Origin: Ophthalmolycus amberensis
Lineage: Eukaryota > Chordata > Actinopteri > Perciformes > Zoarcidae
Reading direction: 5' to 3'
Assembly (NCBI GenBank): GCA_024529925.1
Contig: JAFEUB010001048.1
Span: forward strand, 1,041,001 to 1,105,000
Length of the DNA stretch: 64,000 nucleotides
Shown: in pieces, positions 44,815 to 57,200 of the stretch
Layout of the letters: each line of letters begins with the position of its first letter
Position numbering within the stretch: position 1 is the first letter of the stretch
The notes under the pieces: generated by a model
Seen by the model: the letters and a program-made list of their open reading frames with translations, nothing else
What the model was told of the DNA's origin: nothing
Databases searched by the model: none
Made by a program: the position numbers and the translations under genes

Positions 44815-46334
44815 CACTTGTTGGAGTTGAAGCTACTTGACACCTTAATTTAAATTAGACTTGCTGCTGATCTTATGGACATTCTGCACTTAAACTATAA
44901 GCTAATCTCTTCTTTCAACATACTACACACATACAGGTTGCAAACAAGAACAATTCAAAATCCAGATTAAAGTACATTTAAAGATTTTTCCCTTCAATAT
45001 GATATTCAGGATACATTTTTACTATTTGAAATCAACTTTTCAAAGGCCACCCGTTACTGCCCCCTCCCTACCGCCGGCTTCTATCTTCCTCGTGTCCTCA
45101 GCCCTACAGTGAAATGAACTGTCATGGTTAATTCTCAAACTGATCCCTCTCCTTCTGTCTCCACAGAGGGGGAAAACGAGGACTGAGAGACGGGTGGGGG
45201 GCGAGAGACATAGATGGAGAGAGGGAAAACGAGAGAGACAGAGCCACCCCAGAAGGCTGAGTTAGCTGTGACAGAGAGTGATGCCCACCTCCCCTCCTTC
45301 TATCTCTGCCATCCTTTTCTCTCTTCATCACTTTTTAAACCCTGTTCTTCTTCTTCCTCGTGCCATTGTCAGACCAAATACCCCCCCCCCCCCCCAACTC
45401 TCCCTAACTCCACACCCCCTCTGGATGATGATTCATCGATCTCCTTATCGCATCAGACGTCTTGATGGGCATAGTAAAAATAAATTAAATCTTAATTAAA
45501 CTTTCATCTTGGACAAATTTGTCTCCGAAGAGCTGCCATATGCTCACTGGGTTTGGGGGAAAACATTGAGGGGGAAGGACACTTTCAGAATTAGAGTTGA
45601 ATGGACTTGAAAATTACAAAACAGCACAAGGTGCATTTTTCTGTCAGCCTTGTGCATTCTTTTCTATTCAGGGGGGATCGCATCGCATTCTTATAGATTT
45701 TTCACAGCGTTATTACATTATGGATTTGTTCCCCTCCAAGACAAAGTATAATAATGCACTTTATACTAAGACTGTTTTTCATCACTCGCAGGGCAAAGGG
45801 AGTATGGGTGTGTGTCCCTGTGCAGTAGTTCGGAATGTGTGTGTGAAGGCTTTGAGGAGTGGAGGTCTGGATGAGCACCTGTGTGTGTGTGTGTGTCCCC
45901 TTTTTTAATAATGTGCTGTCAATCTGGGCTGTGGGAATGGCCATTTCACTAACCCTTCCCTAAGTCTCATAAACGCGGATCCTCTGGGAGGGAGAATAAG
46001 TCAAGGCCAAGAGTCCTCGAGCACCGCAGAGAAAGGCAGAAATCACAGCGGATGCAATAAAGGGACTGGGCAGGATAAAACTTGGGCTTTCGAACGAATG
46101 CCAGCACACTTGAACTTATAGCACTGCTACTCTTCTCCCCACTGCTGCTGCTCATACCCAGGACTCACGACGCCTCGGTGTCACTGGGTACACCTTGGCG
46201 TCGCAAAGGTTTAGGTAACAAAACTACTTGTCAGGCATCGGCTCCGGTTGAAATAGGTATGTTTGTTACGTAATTTAAAGCCTGATGAAATTTGAAATTA
46301 AGAGCTTATCTATTTTAATCCACATGAGAGCAAG

Positions 46335-46525
46335 GGCTGAGCTGGCGGCTTGCAGCTAACGGTGCTAACAGCGCTAACAGTAACAGTGTTTAGCTGAGGG
46401 GTAAATGAAAGTTGGGTGCTACGACGAGGCCGTCAGTCGGGACGGCGTTATCTGCTGTAACCGGCGTATGAGATCAGTGCAGGGCGGCGGCCGTGAGCTA
46501 GCATGTGGAGCACGCTCACATGCAC
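46335..46525 (+). repeat. Dispersed repeat copy 2 (GCCGTATGAGA type)
   Basis: Shares GCTTGCAGCTAACGGTGCTA, GGCGTTATCTGCTGTAACCG and CGGCGGCCGTGAGCTAGCAT with copy 1, in inverted orientation 8 kb away. Confidence 0.7.
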
Positions 46526-48573
46526 TAACATGCACTACATTGAGAGGCCCGGCAATGTCAACAAAGCAGGGAGAAGCTCAGATTATAACACAAACAGAAG
46601 GAGAGCCACATCATTCTCGGCTCACTTCAGTGCCACTAAACTACCGTATGTAGGGAGCCCTGTGTGACACGGTGTCCTCGTTTTGTTCATACCCCAGGAG
46701 GAGCAGCTGTTGCTTTTTTCTACTGGGGATCCAAATAAATAATGAACAGCAAGACTTTGGGTGTGTGTTGGAGAGAGAGAGAACCTTGAGACAAAAAAAA
46801 GAGGAAATGGAGAATATAATAGATGCCAAATGTTGCATGGCTTGTCAAAAGCGTTTCATTCCTTCCTCTAGTCAAAGCAAGTTTACCTGTAAAGCCCGAA
46901 ATTAAGAAGGAAGGGCCTCATGCAAGTCTAATTTTGTTAAATCTAACTTCTTTCTATGAAGTTTGCTCATACTCCGGATTTCTACGAGTCAAATTCAGCA
47001 CCCCATCTTAACTGCACACAGTTGTCATAAATTGCTCGTTTGAACTTGATGAAAGCCAAATGTTCATGAGTGAGTGTAAACACACAGCATAAACGCTCCT
47101 CTATTGCCACATAAGGGTTCCACGCTGCCAGACATCAGCAGACAAAAATGGAACATATTCTGTGGACCCAAAAGAAATACTAATACAGGTTTATCAATTG
47201 CATGTACCACTGAAGAACAATTCAGTTCATACGAGTGGTTCTTGCAGACGTACGGACGGACAACCCAAAAACATAATGCCTCCGGTCACGGCTCTCTCCG
47301 TTGCGGAGGCATTAAAAGGCAGGAGAATAAGAAAAAGGAAAAAGTGTAACATATTTTGCACCGCCATGTCCCTCACAGTTTACATGCTGCGGCATGTCTG
47401 TAATATCACAGTTTCTCCAACCACAAACCTTCAGGATTGCAGTACAGATTGAGTCAGGAGAATAGAAGGAAATCACTAACACTACAAATTATATATAATC
47501 ATATAATCATTGCTTTGTTTGTCATAATATCATAATACCTCCTACTCATCAACGCAATGCTTATGTCTTTGTGTCTGCAGGTTCACTTTCCCTTAAATAC
47601 AGATAAATCAAACTTGTAATTGAAAGTTAGAGTGAACTGCACTGAACTGAACCATGACCCCGCACACCCAGTTTGTACATACAGAGGAGAGAGAGTGCAT
47701 GGTCCTTTCAGTCAAAGCACTGCCTTGATGTCGTGGGTGTTTTGTAAAGGATAGGAAGACGGTAACGATGAGTGAAGTCAGACACAGGTTATCTGCTGCT
47801 GTTGCCTCTGGGCTGCCTTTTCTTACACTTGTATTGATGTGCAGGTCAGGTAGGAGGACTCAGTGTCTCACAGCTGCAATAAACCCACTGCACCTACAGC
47901 ACACTGCAAAATGCATTACTAATACATTTGCAGTTTTTGTGCATATTTAGTTGCTAATATGGGGCAGGGCGTTCTCTTGTATTAGCACTAGTTTTAGACA
48001 CTGCAATTCAGAGTGTAGTTTTGATATATTTAGCATCTGTGCTGTTGTTGTAAGTGTGCGCTTTCACTCTCAGCGACTTATAGTATGACGCGCTGACTCT
48101 GCTCTCTTTGCTAATGCAGGTTGCCCATATTCAGCATTATTTGACACAATTTTGCAAATTGAATTCTAGCTACTATTGAGAGGATTTGCATGTCAAAACA
48201 CCCCCGTTTTATCAGGCTATAATCACAACATAGGACTACAGAACAGAGAAGAACACCCTGGTCACGCTGTACACTGCGTGAACAGGATGGACACATTTGT
48301 TTCCACAGGACTTGATAAAGTCTCCCCACTGGCTTTGCTTCTCATTAAAACATTGTTAATTGCGTCACATTGCTTTGGAAGCTCACAACTCAACATCTCA
48401 CTATTAACGTGGTGGTCGCCAGAACTCGCATATGTGACACACAGGATGCTGGTAATTGGGTTTTTAACTATTATCACTTCGCCTTTGCTATTTTGATCTC
48501 CAAAGGTTTGCGCTTGTAAGAGCTATACTAACACCTGCTGACCCGTCCTTTTAATTACTCAGCTTGTTTGGTG

Positions 48574-48578
<5 letters not shown>

Positions 48579-48610
<32 letters not shown>
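48579..48610 (-). repeat. ntng1: CA microsatellite adjoining the LE1 5' splice site
   Basis: About 16 CA units on the transcribed strand, starting directly after the GTGAGT donor at 48,611-48,616. Confidence 0.95.
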
Positions 48611-48613
<3 letters not shown>

Positions 48614-48616
48614 CAC

Positions 48617-48789
48617 AGATATTAGCTGTGCCCTTGGGAATAGGCAGGTAGGAGCCAGCACTCCACGCTCGCCCCTGGTAACTCTTCTTACAGCGGCCAC
48701 AGTCAGGCCCAGTGGAGTTGTGTTCACACTCGCAGCTCAACTTCTCTTTGTCATATACACAGCTGTTGGCGTGAAGGTTGCACTTGCAC
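48617..48789 (-). CDS. ntng1: ntng1 exon: laminin-type EGF domain 1
   Basis: This 173-nt exon starts after CTTTGACAG with the last base of a split Arg codon, encodes 57 residues and ends with one base before GTGAGT. The product reads CKCNLHANSCVYDKEKLSCE, then CEHNSTGPDCGRCKKSYQGR, then AWSAGSYLPIPKGTANI, with the eighth cysteine completed across the splice. An NST sequon is present. It matches netrin-G1 LE1, the domain directly after the laminin N-terminal globule. It is the first exon of the gene visible in the window; the upstream partner exon must end in AG of an Arg codon. Confidence 0.97.
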
Positions 48790-50812
48790 CTGTCAAAGAG
48801 GGAGAAGGGTGGTTGGGGGGAAGGGGAGCGGGATGGGGGTGTTGAAAGAGGACAACCGCGTCAACATGAGTGAATTTTCTGGCTCTGATTGAATTATTTT
48901 GTTGGACAACGCGGCTGAAGGGCAGCGTGTCCTTGACTAGCGGTGGCATTGGAACACAGTCAGAGCGGCTGAAACAGTTGCTTCTTCAACTTCAAGAGGA
49001 GCTGGTTCAAGGGAGGCAGGCGGTTGCACGAACAAATCTGGCATCATTATTTCCTCCCTTGTCTTCCCCCCCCCCCACTCGGGAAGGTAGTTCAGTTTTA
49101 ATTGTCCCACTGGAGGATGCATAATTGCAGTAAGGTCACAGTCGATGGGCGGGGGAAGATCAGGAGGGAGAGAGGGACAAAGAGGTGCGAGGGGGAGGCT
49201 GAGGAAAACAAGCCAAGTTAAATTGTGGAACAAGCGCTGGGAGAAGGAAGGCGCTCAGGCTTTTAGCCCTGCGAGGCGATGGAATAGCTCAGAGTTAGCC
49301 AGAGGGCGCAATGGAGCAACAGCACGGCTACGTTCGCTGTGACAAATTAATATGAGATGAGATCTCAGGAGCATACTTTCAGTCTGGAAAGAGGGACTCC
49401 CTTAAGGTGCACTAAATCCTCCCTCACATCCTGCTCACCAGAACCTTCATTTAACAAGAAACTCAGCAAATTCATTTTCTGCTGTGGCTAGATGTGCATC
49501 GAGGGGATATCTATCTGTTCAATTAATTTATGATTCTCACGCAGCATAAAGTACTCAGAGGGATATGGAGAATTGTAAGACCTCTTTTTGTATAACATCG
49601 CAATCAACACATTCTCAGTACCAACTCATCAAATACCGACACCTGGTCAGCAGCCCTATGGCTCAAACTATGACGCTCTAGGCGCTCCTCTAACCTCAGT
49701 TTCTGTGTGTTACATGCAAACTGTCTCTTTTCAAAATAAACTTAAACTAATAAACTGCGTGGTTAGAATTAGGAAAAAGTAGTGGTATTGGTTAAAATAA
49801 GTACATTTGTTCTGTAAAATAACATTGTGATGAAGTTTTGTCACTAATGCATTTCAAGATATTAGTCAATAGAATAATAATTACCAGTACATGAACGATT
49901 AAATGTTCCTTTTTCTCGAAAAAAAGATCAAAATGTCGAGATGTTCAGGTGTTGTCCTACTCTGTGATCGTGCTGGTGTCCTGCTACTCGAGAGTTGAGA
50001 CAAGAACCTGACTGGACTCTCTGACTGCTTGACATCTAACGCTGAAATGTGTTCCGGTGCGCTCCCAAAACATCAAGACGAAGATGCTTGATTCTCAAAG
50101 ATAACCCAAAGCGCACCATGAGTGACGATACAGTGCCAATGCCAATACTTGCTGCAACTCACAAGAAAAACTGGCAATCTGACTTCTGCCACGCATGAGT
50201 CATCCTAAAATTACGCAGCAGTAGCTTTGTTTATTTTAAGCTAAAATGCTGAGAGGCAGACCAAATAAAAAAACATGTTTTTATGGTAAAAAAAACTGGC
50301 AGCTATGGTTGCTAGAATTTAACAGGAATAAATATGGTAGATCTTTGTCTTACCATTACAGTAAAATGATATTAGTACACTGATTTTAAGGTCATTGTTG
50401 TGTAGAGACTGACACCTGGTTGCGTTTTAGATCCTGTTCCAGGTTGACGAAATGTAAAAGAGACACCACTGTTTAAAATCACTATGATCATGAGTGCACT
50501 TTGTGTGCTTTTTGGAATATCGTATTTCTTTCATGCTAATCAGCGCATTTGCTCTGATTTGGGGCATGCCGTATATGGAGGAAGTAGCTTATGAAACATA
50601 AGGTATGCAAAAGTAACTAGGCTACACCTGCTATTTCATCCTGCCAGATACATTTTTAATCAGCACTTCATATCTCATGCTGCTCATGTCATTTCCAGGC
50701 TGTAGCTACAGGATGTGAACAGTAATACGGCTCACACTCACTACTGTAGTGTTTCTGCCTAACAAAATACAATTTGGACAGCCCTTTGTATTTCAAATAT
50801 TCTTTTCAAACC

Positions 50813-50880
50813 TTTATTTAACCAGAAAAGTCCCTTTGAGATACAATATGTCTTCTGCCAGGAAGTCGTGGTCAAGATGG
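50813..50880 (-). mobile_element. LINE 3' tail (L2/CR1-like), minus orientation
   Basis: Read on the minus strand the end is CTCAAAGGGACTTTTCTGG, TTAAATAAAGG, the stereotyped last bases of a common fish LINE group, preceded by a TGACCACGACTTCCTGGC motif. Only the tail is clear, so this is a short 5'-truncated insertion. Confidence 0.6.
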
Positions 50881-51255
50881 GCAGCAGGTTAAAGTTCTTT
50901 TAAATACACAATTTTGAGTACAAACAGGGACGAAAAAAACATCACAAAGAAAAATGACAACATACAGGCACTAGTATTTTCAAAGAAATAAGAGCGGAAA
51001 CTCGTTTTCATTGGAGTCTCTCAAGGAATCCACTTTGAGGAGCTCCACTGTGACATCGTCTTGTACACAAGGACTACATCTTCAGCAGCTTTCATAGCAA
51101 TAGTCGACACTGAGACGTACTGTCGTGGAATTGATTGAGAAAAAGTGTCTGGAGTTGAGTCTGTGTCCATTAGTGGCTAAAAATCAAGCCAAGATCAGAA
51201 TGGAGTCCCTGTTCAAAGAGCTTTCTTTCCTTCTGTGCTATAAAAAGTCTGCCTT

Positions 51256-51260
<5 letters not shown>

Positions 51261-51327
<67 letters not shown>
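51261..51327. repeat. Compound TG / GA microsatellite
   Basis: About 13 TG units followed within a few bases by about 17 GA units. Confidence 0.95.
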
Positions 51328-51329
<2 letters not shown>

Positions 51330-54215
51330 TGGGTAGAGGATGTGGTGAGAAACGACTTCACACGGAGCCCTTTGTGGTTTAACCTTCAGCTTCTTTTAAC
51401 ATCGCCAACATTTTAATCAGTATCCAGAAATGATAGCGCCGGCGGCATAATGATGGAGACCGCCAGAGAGGCCCTTAGGGTCTCATATCCACCAGTGTTG
51501 TTTTGCTGCCAATCAGCAGTGGCTGCTGAATGTGGACACCGGGGGGACACTCCCTTACTGCTGCACCAGCAACTACAGCTTCAGAGCAGGAGCCAAGTAA
51601 ACGTGTATTTAACAGCATTTTAATAGCAAATTTCCTCCGGGGTTCCCTGTGCATCGTGTTGTGTCTTCATTTCCTGTTGGGCCCGCTTCACTTTGAAAGC
51701 TTTGTGGGTGGTCTCCTCCTGACTTCCGATCAGCCTTTGTATCATTCTCTTCTCCATCCACCTATTAGGCTGTCACTGTTAACTCCAATATCTCCTGTTA
51801 ATAAATATTCATGGAGCTCAGGCATCTTTGTTTTTGTGTGGTGCTCTCAAAGTGATATTGCTTGAGGCATTATTGAGAAAGCCCGCCACCGCCTGTGAGC
51901 TAAAGGTCCTGATATGTATTCATAAAATTACCCATGAGGCAATGAGCTCAAATTGCTAGACTGGCAAAAGAAAAAAAAATTAGAGGAGAAAAAAAAGTTT
52001 TGATTCCATTTTGTCTGGGGGAAGCAAACATTCTCATATCTGACAAGAGTTTAAAGTTCTCCTTGAAATGTGGGAGACAGAAGATATTGTTGGGCTCAAA
52101 TGCATTATTGTTCTTCATCCTGGTGGAAATGCGAGGCCGTTGAGACTTTAGCTTACCTGGAGCAGTGTGTCTATGACCTCTGCAGTAATGGGATTCTGAT
52201 TGACACCATGGGTGCAGACGGCATATTGCGCCTTTCCTTCTGATGAGGCCAGCAACAAAAACAGAGCGACACAATGTCCTGTTTCTCAGAGAAAAATTCC
52301 TCTCAATCACTCCAGCCATTATCTATTCTACATGATTCCATTCAGCCGAGTTCATTCCCCGGCATTGCTCCATTTCGCTCGCTGCGGCTTCAAAGCCAAG
52401 AGTATCAGCCACTAATTGATAGTAATTATCCATAATCCAAGCCTACAACATCCCCGACGCACAAAGCTGCTGATCCCAACAAATTGAGCAGACTAAACTC
52501 AACATGGTCCTTAAGTGGGTTAACTAAGTGAAGCAATTAAATTTCAATCTAACGCCCAGGTGTTTTCATACGCGAGCCAATTGGGTCAAACACTTTGTTC
52601 ATAAACACTTTTTTTAAGCTGGTGGAGGGCGGGTGGTTTCAGAGAACAGGCAGAATGATGAAAATGAAATAGAAACACAGGAGTGGCTGTTAAAAAGGCC
52701 TAGAGGTGTGTTTGTGAGTGTGTGTGTGTGTGTCTGTGTGTGTGAGACATACACAAAATGAAATTGAATGTACAATATATTTCCCCCACCTGATCTCCCC
52801 AAACTGTCCCCATGTGGAAGGCGAGTCCCGACAATGTGACTGTGTACACAGATTTGTGTCCCCGCAAGACGGGTAAAACACACCCACTCACACACGCACG
52901 CACACACCCCTCTAGCGATATAGCGCTTACCCATTGACATGGAGCTTGCAGCTGACGTCTGTATTGGCTTAAAACAGATCAGCCTGTCTGCTAACGTGTT
53001 ACCTGCTAATTGCCTCCTCTACCTCTATCCCCCTCCCCGGGCCTACAGTGCATTGTGGGAAGTGGAAGGAGGGCGATATCTGCACCAGCTCTCCCGGGAT
53101 GGATCTCAGACCCCAAACTCCCCCTAATGATACCCTTCTTTGCCAGCCCTCCTTCTCCTCTCACTAGAAAGTGGGCAGTTAGAGAAAAGCGGAGGCTGTG
53201 AGAAAATCACAGCACAATTTCTGTATTAGTCCTCTCTTCAATGTTTTCTTTCCACTTAAAGGTTCGAGAAAAACATTTACAGAGCTACTGCATGAAGAGA
53301 CATCTTATTTACTGAACACATATGCAGTTCAATTTATATAAGATTACAGATATTGCTGAAGAATTTACATGTATAATTTACTGAATATTGTGAGACAGTA
53401 AAATGTGCCCTGTCTGAACACAGTCACAGTTGACGCTTTTAAAGCCATGAAAACGCTGGCAGGCAGAGCCTCTTGAGTATTAAGCAATCATACGGGGACA
53501 TCTCAATCCTTTGTATCCTTCACATTTTGGTCTGGTAAGGCTGCTTGTAACAACTGGAACTGATGGCAGAAAAAAAAAAAAAAGCAAGAAAGATCACTAA
53601 GGTTAAATTGCAGCACTTTCAAATATTTTAATGATTGTTTCGGCGAGCTGATGAGTTGGTTCTTGTTTCAATTATATGTTACTCAAACTATTTCATGATA
53701 AATCTAAAAAATAATCCTGCAAAACTAAACGTGTAAACATCTCCTGTTCCCCGTGTTGAGGTAAATGTGCCGTCTGCCGGCATCAATCCGTCCGGGCCAT
53801 GCATATATTGAATCCTCAGCATTACTAATGTATGCAGTTGGACATGCTATCCAAGCAGGAGTCAATCAGGAGGTCTTTACTACCTGTGACATGCCAAGCC
53901 TGTTCAATAGAATCGACATGCTGGGCCTCACTGATACTGCTCTCAGCAAAAGACTATTGGCTGCGGACTCGGCGACAGAAAGTGCACTGCAGAGGAGAGA
54001 GAGAGAGAGAGATCTCCATCACCGGGAGCGATACAGATTCAAGGCGAGGCCAGGTGGAGAAGAGATATTAAGAGATCTTGTCATTTCATAAGTGACATAA
54101 CTGACTGGAGCCCTTAAAGGAAGTAACTCCCCAAAGATCCTGCAACATTGATCCGCTTGGGTCGGTAGCTAGTCCGCAGACTGCGAGAGGTTAGACTGCA
54201 TTTGACCTCTGTGTG

Positions 54216-54236
54216 TGTGTGTGTGTGAGAGAGAGT
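54216..54236. repeat. Short TG/GA microsatellite
   Basis: About eight GT units pass directly into GAGAGAG. Confidence 0.85.
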
Positions 54237-57200
54237 GTAGAAAGAAAGGGAGAGCGAGTGTAATGTAGCAACATTTGCCTCACCCACAGTCACACATTTT
54301 CAAATGAATCTAACATTTTTGTACAAACAAGTTTACATTTTGTACCCACCAATTTATTGAAGTTGTTGTGTTTCATGTTATGTTTTAAATTGTAGGGGAT
54401 AAAACAAAGATACAAAAAGTAAAACACTGGTGGCACTATTCTGACTGACACGCAATCTCAGGGAAGAGCAGTGAACTATTGAATTTACTCAATATTAAGA
54501 ATTTTGGAAAATATAAAATATAAAACACTTCTCCAAACTAGGGCTGGTAATGCTGAGAAACTAGCAAAAGTAAGCAGAATCTTAAAAGTATTCAACCGAA
54601 CAACCTAACTCCAAAGCCACTCCCCCAAAATGATCGTTATGAACACAAACATATAATGCACATAAGAAACTCACAGCTGTCAAGCTAGTTCGCTCAGGTA
54701 GAAAAGCAGGTAGCCCATCCAATCATTACATTTGGACCGAATCACATGATTGGACGGCTTATCACGGTCATTTGATTTATTGATTGAGGTTGGGATGTTA
54801 TAAGAATTTCAACAAATATAACAAAAACATTTCTGTTTTAGAGTTTACCAACTCTAGTTCTAACTGTCTACTGCTATCTTGTTGCTGCTTGCTGATGTCA
54901 CCGACCATTAAACCTTGGCAACCTTCTTCCTTGTTACAGAATCCCGATGTCAGGAGCAGACATCTCCCATGGCTGCAACCACCAGGGGCCAGAATCTGAA
55001 ACCAGGGTCGGACCCAAAGAGCAGGTGTAATTACACAAAATGTTGGCAGCTTCCCAGCTAGCAGGGAAGTTAACTCTTAGCATCACTTTCCCCTCTTAAA
55101 CCCTGGGCGAGGGTTATAGTAGCTTGGGTGGTAACAGTGTTCACCATTGGGTTTTAAACAAGCGCCGATGATAAACCAGAGGGAGCAACGCTTCCAGTAA
55201 ATTAAACGAGAGGCTGCATGGTGATTAATAAGAAATGCTTGAAGACGTATGCGCAACAGAGATGAATATCTAGAAAGAGAAGAACTTGGTTTGTGTGTGT
55301 TTACATCTGAGCAACGCTTGTGGCAGTTTTTAAGCCCCTAACTTTTGTGCAGCCAAATTAACAGAAAGACCACACCCACCAAAATATTGCATGTTTGGGT
55401 TTATGTAATATGTACGAGTCGTACAGACTGTAAATCAAAGTAGGAAGAATGAAAATTAGGCAAATGTCACTGAAACTGATTTATTGTTGCAGATTGACTG
55501 TTGGGAAATGCATTTATGATTTAACATCTATTTCATTGAGACTTATGCGAGAGAGAGAGAAAGGGGATTAAAAAGAGAAAGATTGGAGAAACTGGATGTT
55601 CAACATGTCAGCACCAGCTGGATAACATCGCAAACTAAGTGAGAGAATATCGTAGCAAAGTAAAAGGCCCTTACTAAGAGCACTTTATGGGAGCTGTCCG
55701 TTCAGCACCACAAACCACAACACAAGCAAACAGACCAACAATGCATTACAGTAAGAAAGTTAAACATGTGGTGTTATGTTTTATTCAAATTAGTTGTATT
55801 CAAGGATAAACCCCTTGAGATGCACTCACTGGTTTTTAAAGGGGGTCCTCAGACAAAGCCGAAATGAGTTTATATAATATTCAGTAAACCCTTTAGCTGG
55901 CAAAATCACAGAGAAGCAGCACGGCTAAAAATTGCCTGTTTGCATTAATGTACAATACTGGAAGGCGCATTTAAGTATGAATGAAAAATATGACGGATGG
56001 GAATTTTATACAAATGGTCATTGGAATTGATTTATCATGGCAGATGTATTTGTGGTTTAACATCTGGGAAAAGAAGGTGTAAAAATGGAATATAGTTCTT
56101 TTGTTGGGCAGAGGGAGAGAAAGAGAGGAAAATTAGACACTATTGCCCTGCTCAGCATCAACGCTTCAGTTATATAAACCAGCTATATTGCAAACAAAGT
56201 CATCTAAGAGACAGACACAAACACTACTGCAGCAAAAGATGCAAAGATATAGTGCAGTCTATGGGAGCTGTCTGTTCAGCACCAGAAGCCAGCAACGCTT
56301 AACAGCAGTCTGGTTTGCTTTTCGACAGCAGAATTTTTCTCCAACCAAGGACACAAAAATGTGTTCTGAAAAAAATCTTTAAAATGTAGGAATCACATAA
56401 ACCTTTCATATTTTAATTGTTTTAATTCAATGAAGGCCTTTTCAATTCAACTATGACCTGTTTTTCTGAATGCTATTGAACAGTACAGTAGAATACGGCT
56501 TCCCAAACGGGGCAGTGATAACAGTAAGACAAAATAGGGGGAGCCACTGAATGTGGAAAAGTGAGAAAATTGAACATTCTAAATATGTGCATAAAATAAA
56601 GGAACTAAATTGCATAAAGAACACAGAAAAGCTCTATCCTTTCCACAGGATCTTGAACAATTTAAATTACAAATTATGTTTCAGCAGCAGAAAGCATTAT
56701 TTTGCTCCCAAATATATTAATATTTTAAAGTATCAATCATTAACATCGTCATCATATCAAGTCCTATTTTTTTAACTACTGATGGCTGGCATTTATATTG
56801 CACCAGGGACTCACAGAAAATTACTGGTTGAGATCATTTGTAGACCGCTTAGTAAGTCAAACCTATATTGAACTTTGCTCAGACTCACCATCATCTAGCA
56901 TCATAATCACTATCATCTCGGCTATCCCCCAACATCCCCACTGATCACCACGATCGTGCTCCAGCAAGTTACATTACCTCGTACAAAAAAAGAGCAAAAG
57001 GTCTGGAAAATTCAGAGCAGCACTTATTCTTTGTTTGATTGTTATTCTTCCCCTCTTTTGTCAGGTGCATCTCTATTGTATGCTCCTGTTCTGCTCGAAG
57101 GCGAAAGCACCGTCGGATGGCCATACATAATGAGCGTCTGCATTCACTGGCCCTCCCCAAAAGAGAGCTCGCTCACAATCGCTTTTCATGACTCAATGAT

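Larger units (their letters stand above)
37541..48616 (-). other. ntng1: ntng1 intron between LE1 exon and microexon
   Basis: 11,076 bp with two related dispersed repeats in opposite orientation (38,140-38,285 and 46,335-46,525). It also has a GA tract (40,217-40,251), a 15-G run (40,091-40,105), a TG tract (44,746-44,812) and a 15-C run (45,381-45,395). A purine-rich low-complexity zone lies at about 41,700-41,880. A CA tract directly follows the LE1 donor. No extra exon was recognised. Confidence 0.7.
21119..48789 (-). other. ntng1: ntng1 gene, 3' part (five coding exons, 760 coding nt)
   Basis: This is the 3' portion of netrin-G1, a GPI-anchored vertebrate presynaptic adhesion protein that binds NGL-1 (LRRC4C) through its N-terminal laminin domain. 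Exons in transcript order are 48,617-48,789, 37,514-37,540, 31,094-31,261, 28,309-28,443 and 21,119-21,375. All internal junctions are phase 1 with GT-AG sites. Introns are 11,076, 6,252, 2,650 and 6,933 bp. Assignment to NTNG1 over NTNG2 rests on segments such as LLNTVICVSCKHNTRGQHC, GSYLPIPKGTAN and the EGF exon VCDNELLRCQNGG. Teleosts often keep two copies; which one this is cannot be told from the window. The upstream exons (signal peptide, laminin N-terminal domain) lie beyond 64,000. Confidence 0.95.

Noticed and set aside
44569..44853. Frames composed of Cys-Val or Thr-His repeats (also 48,555-48,845, 52,614-52,940, 58,971-59,256)
   Set aside because: Translations of TG/CA microsatellites.
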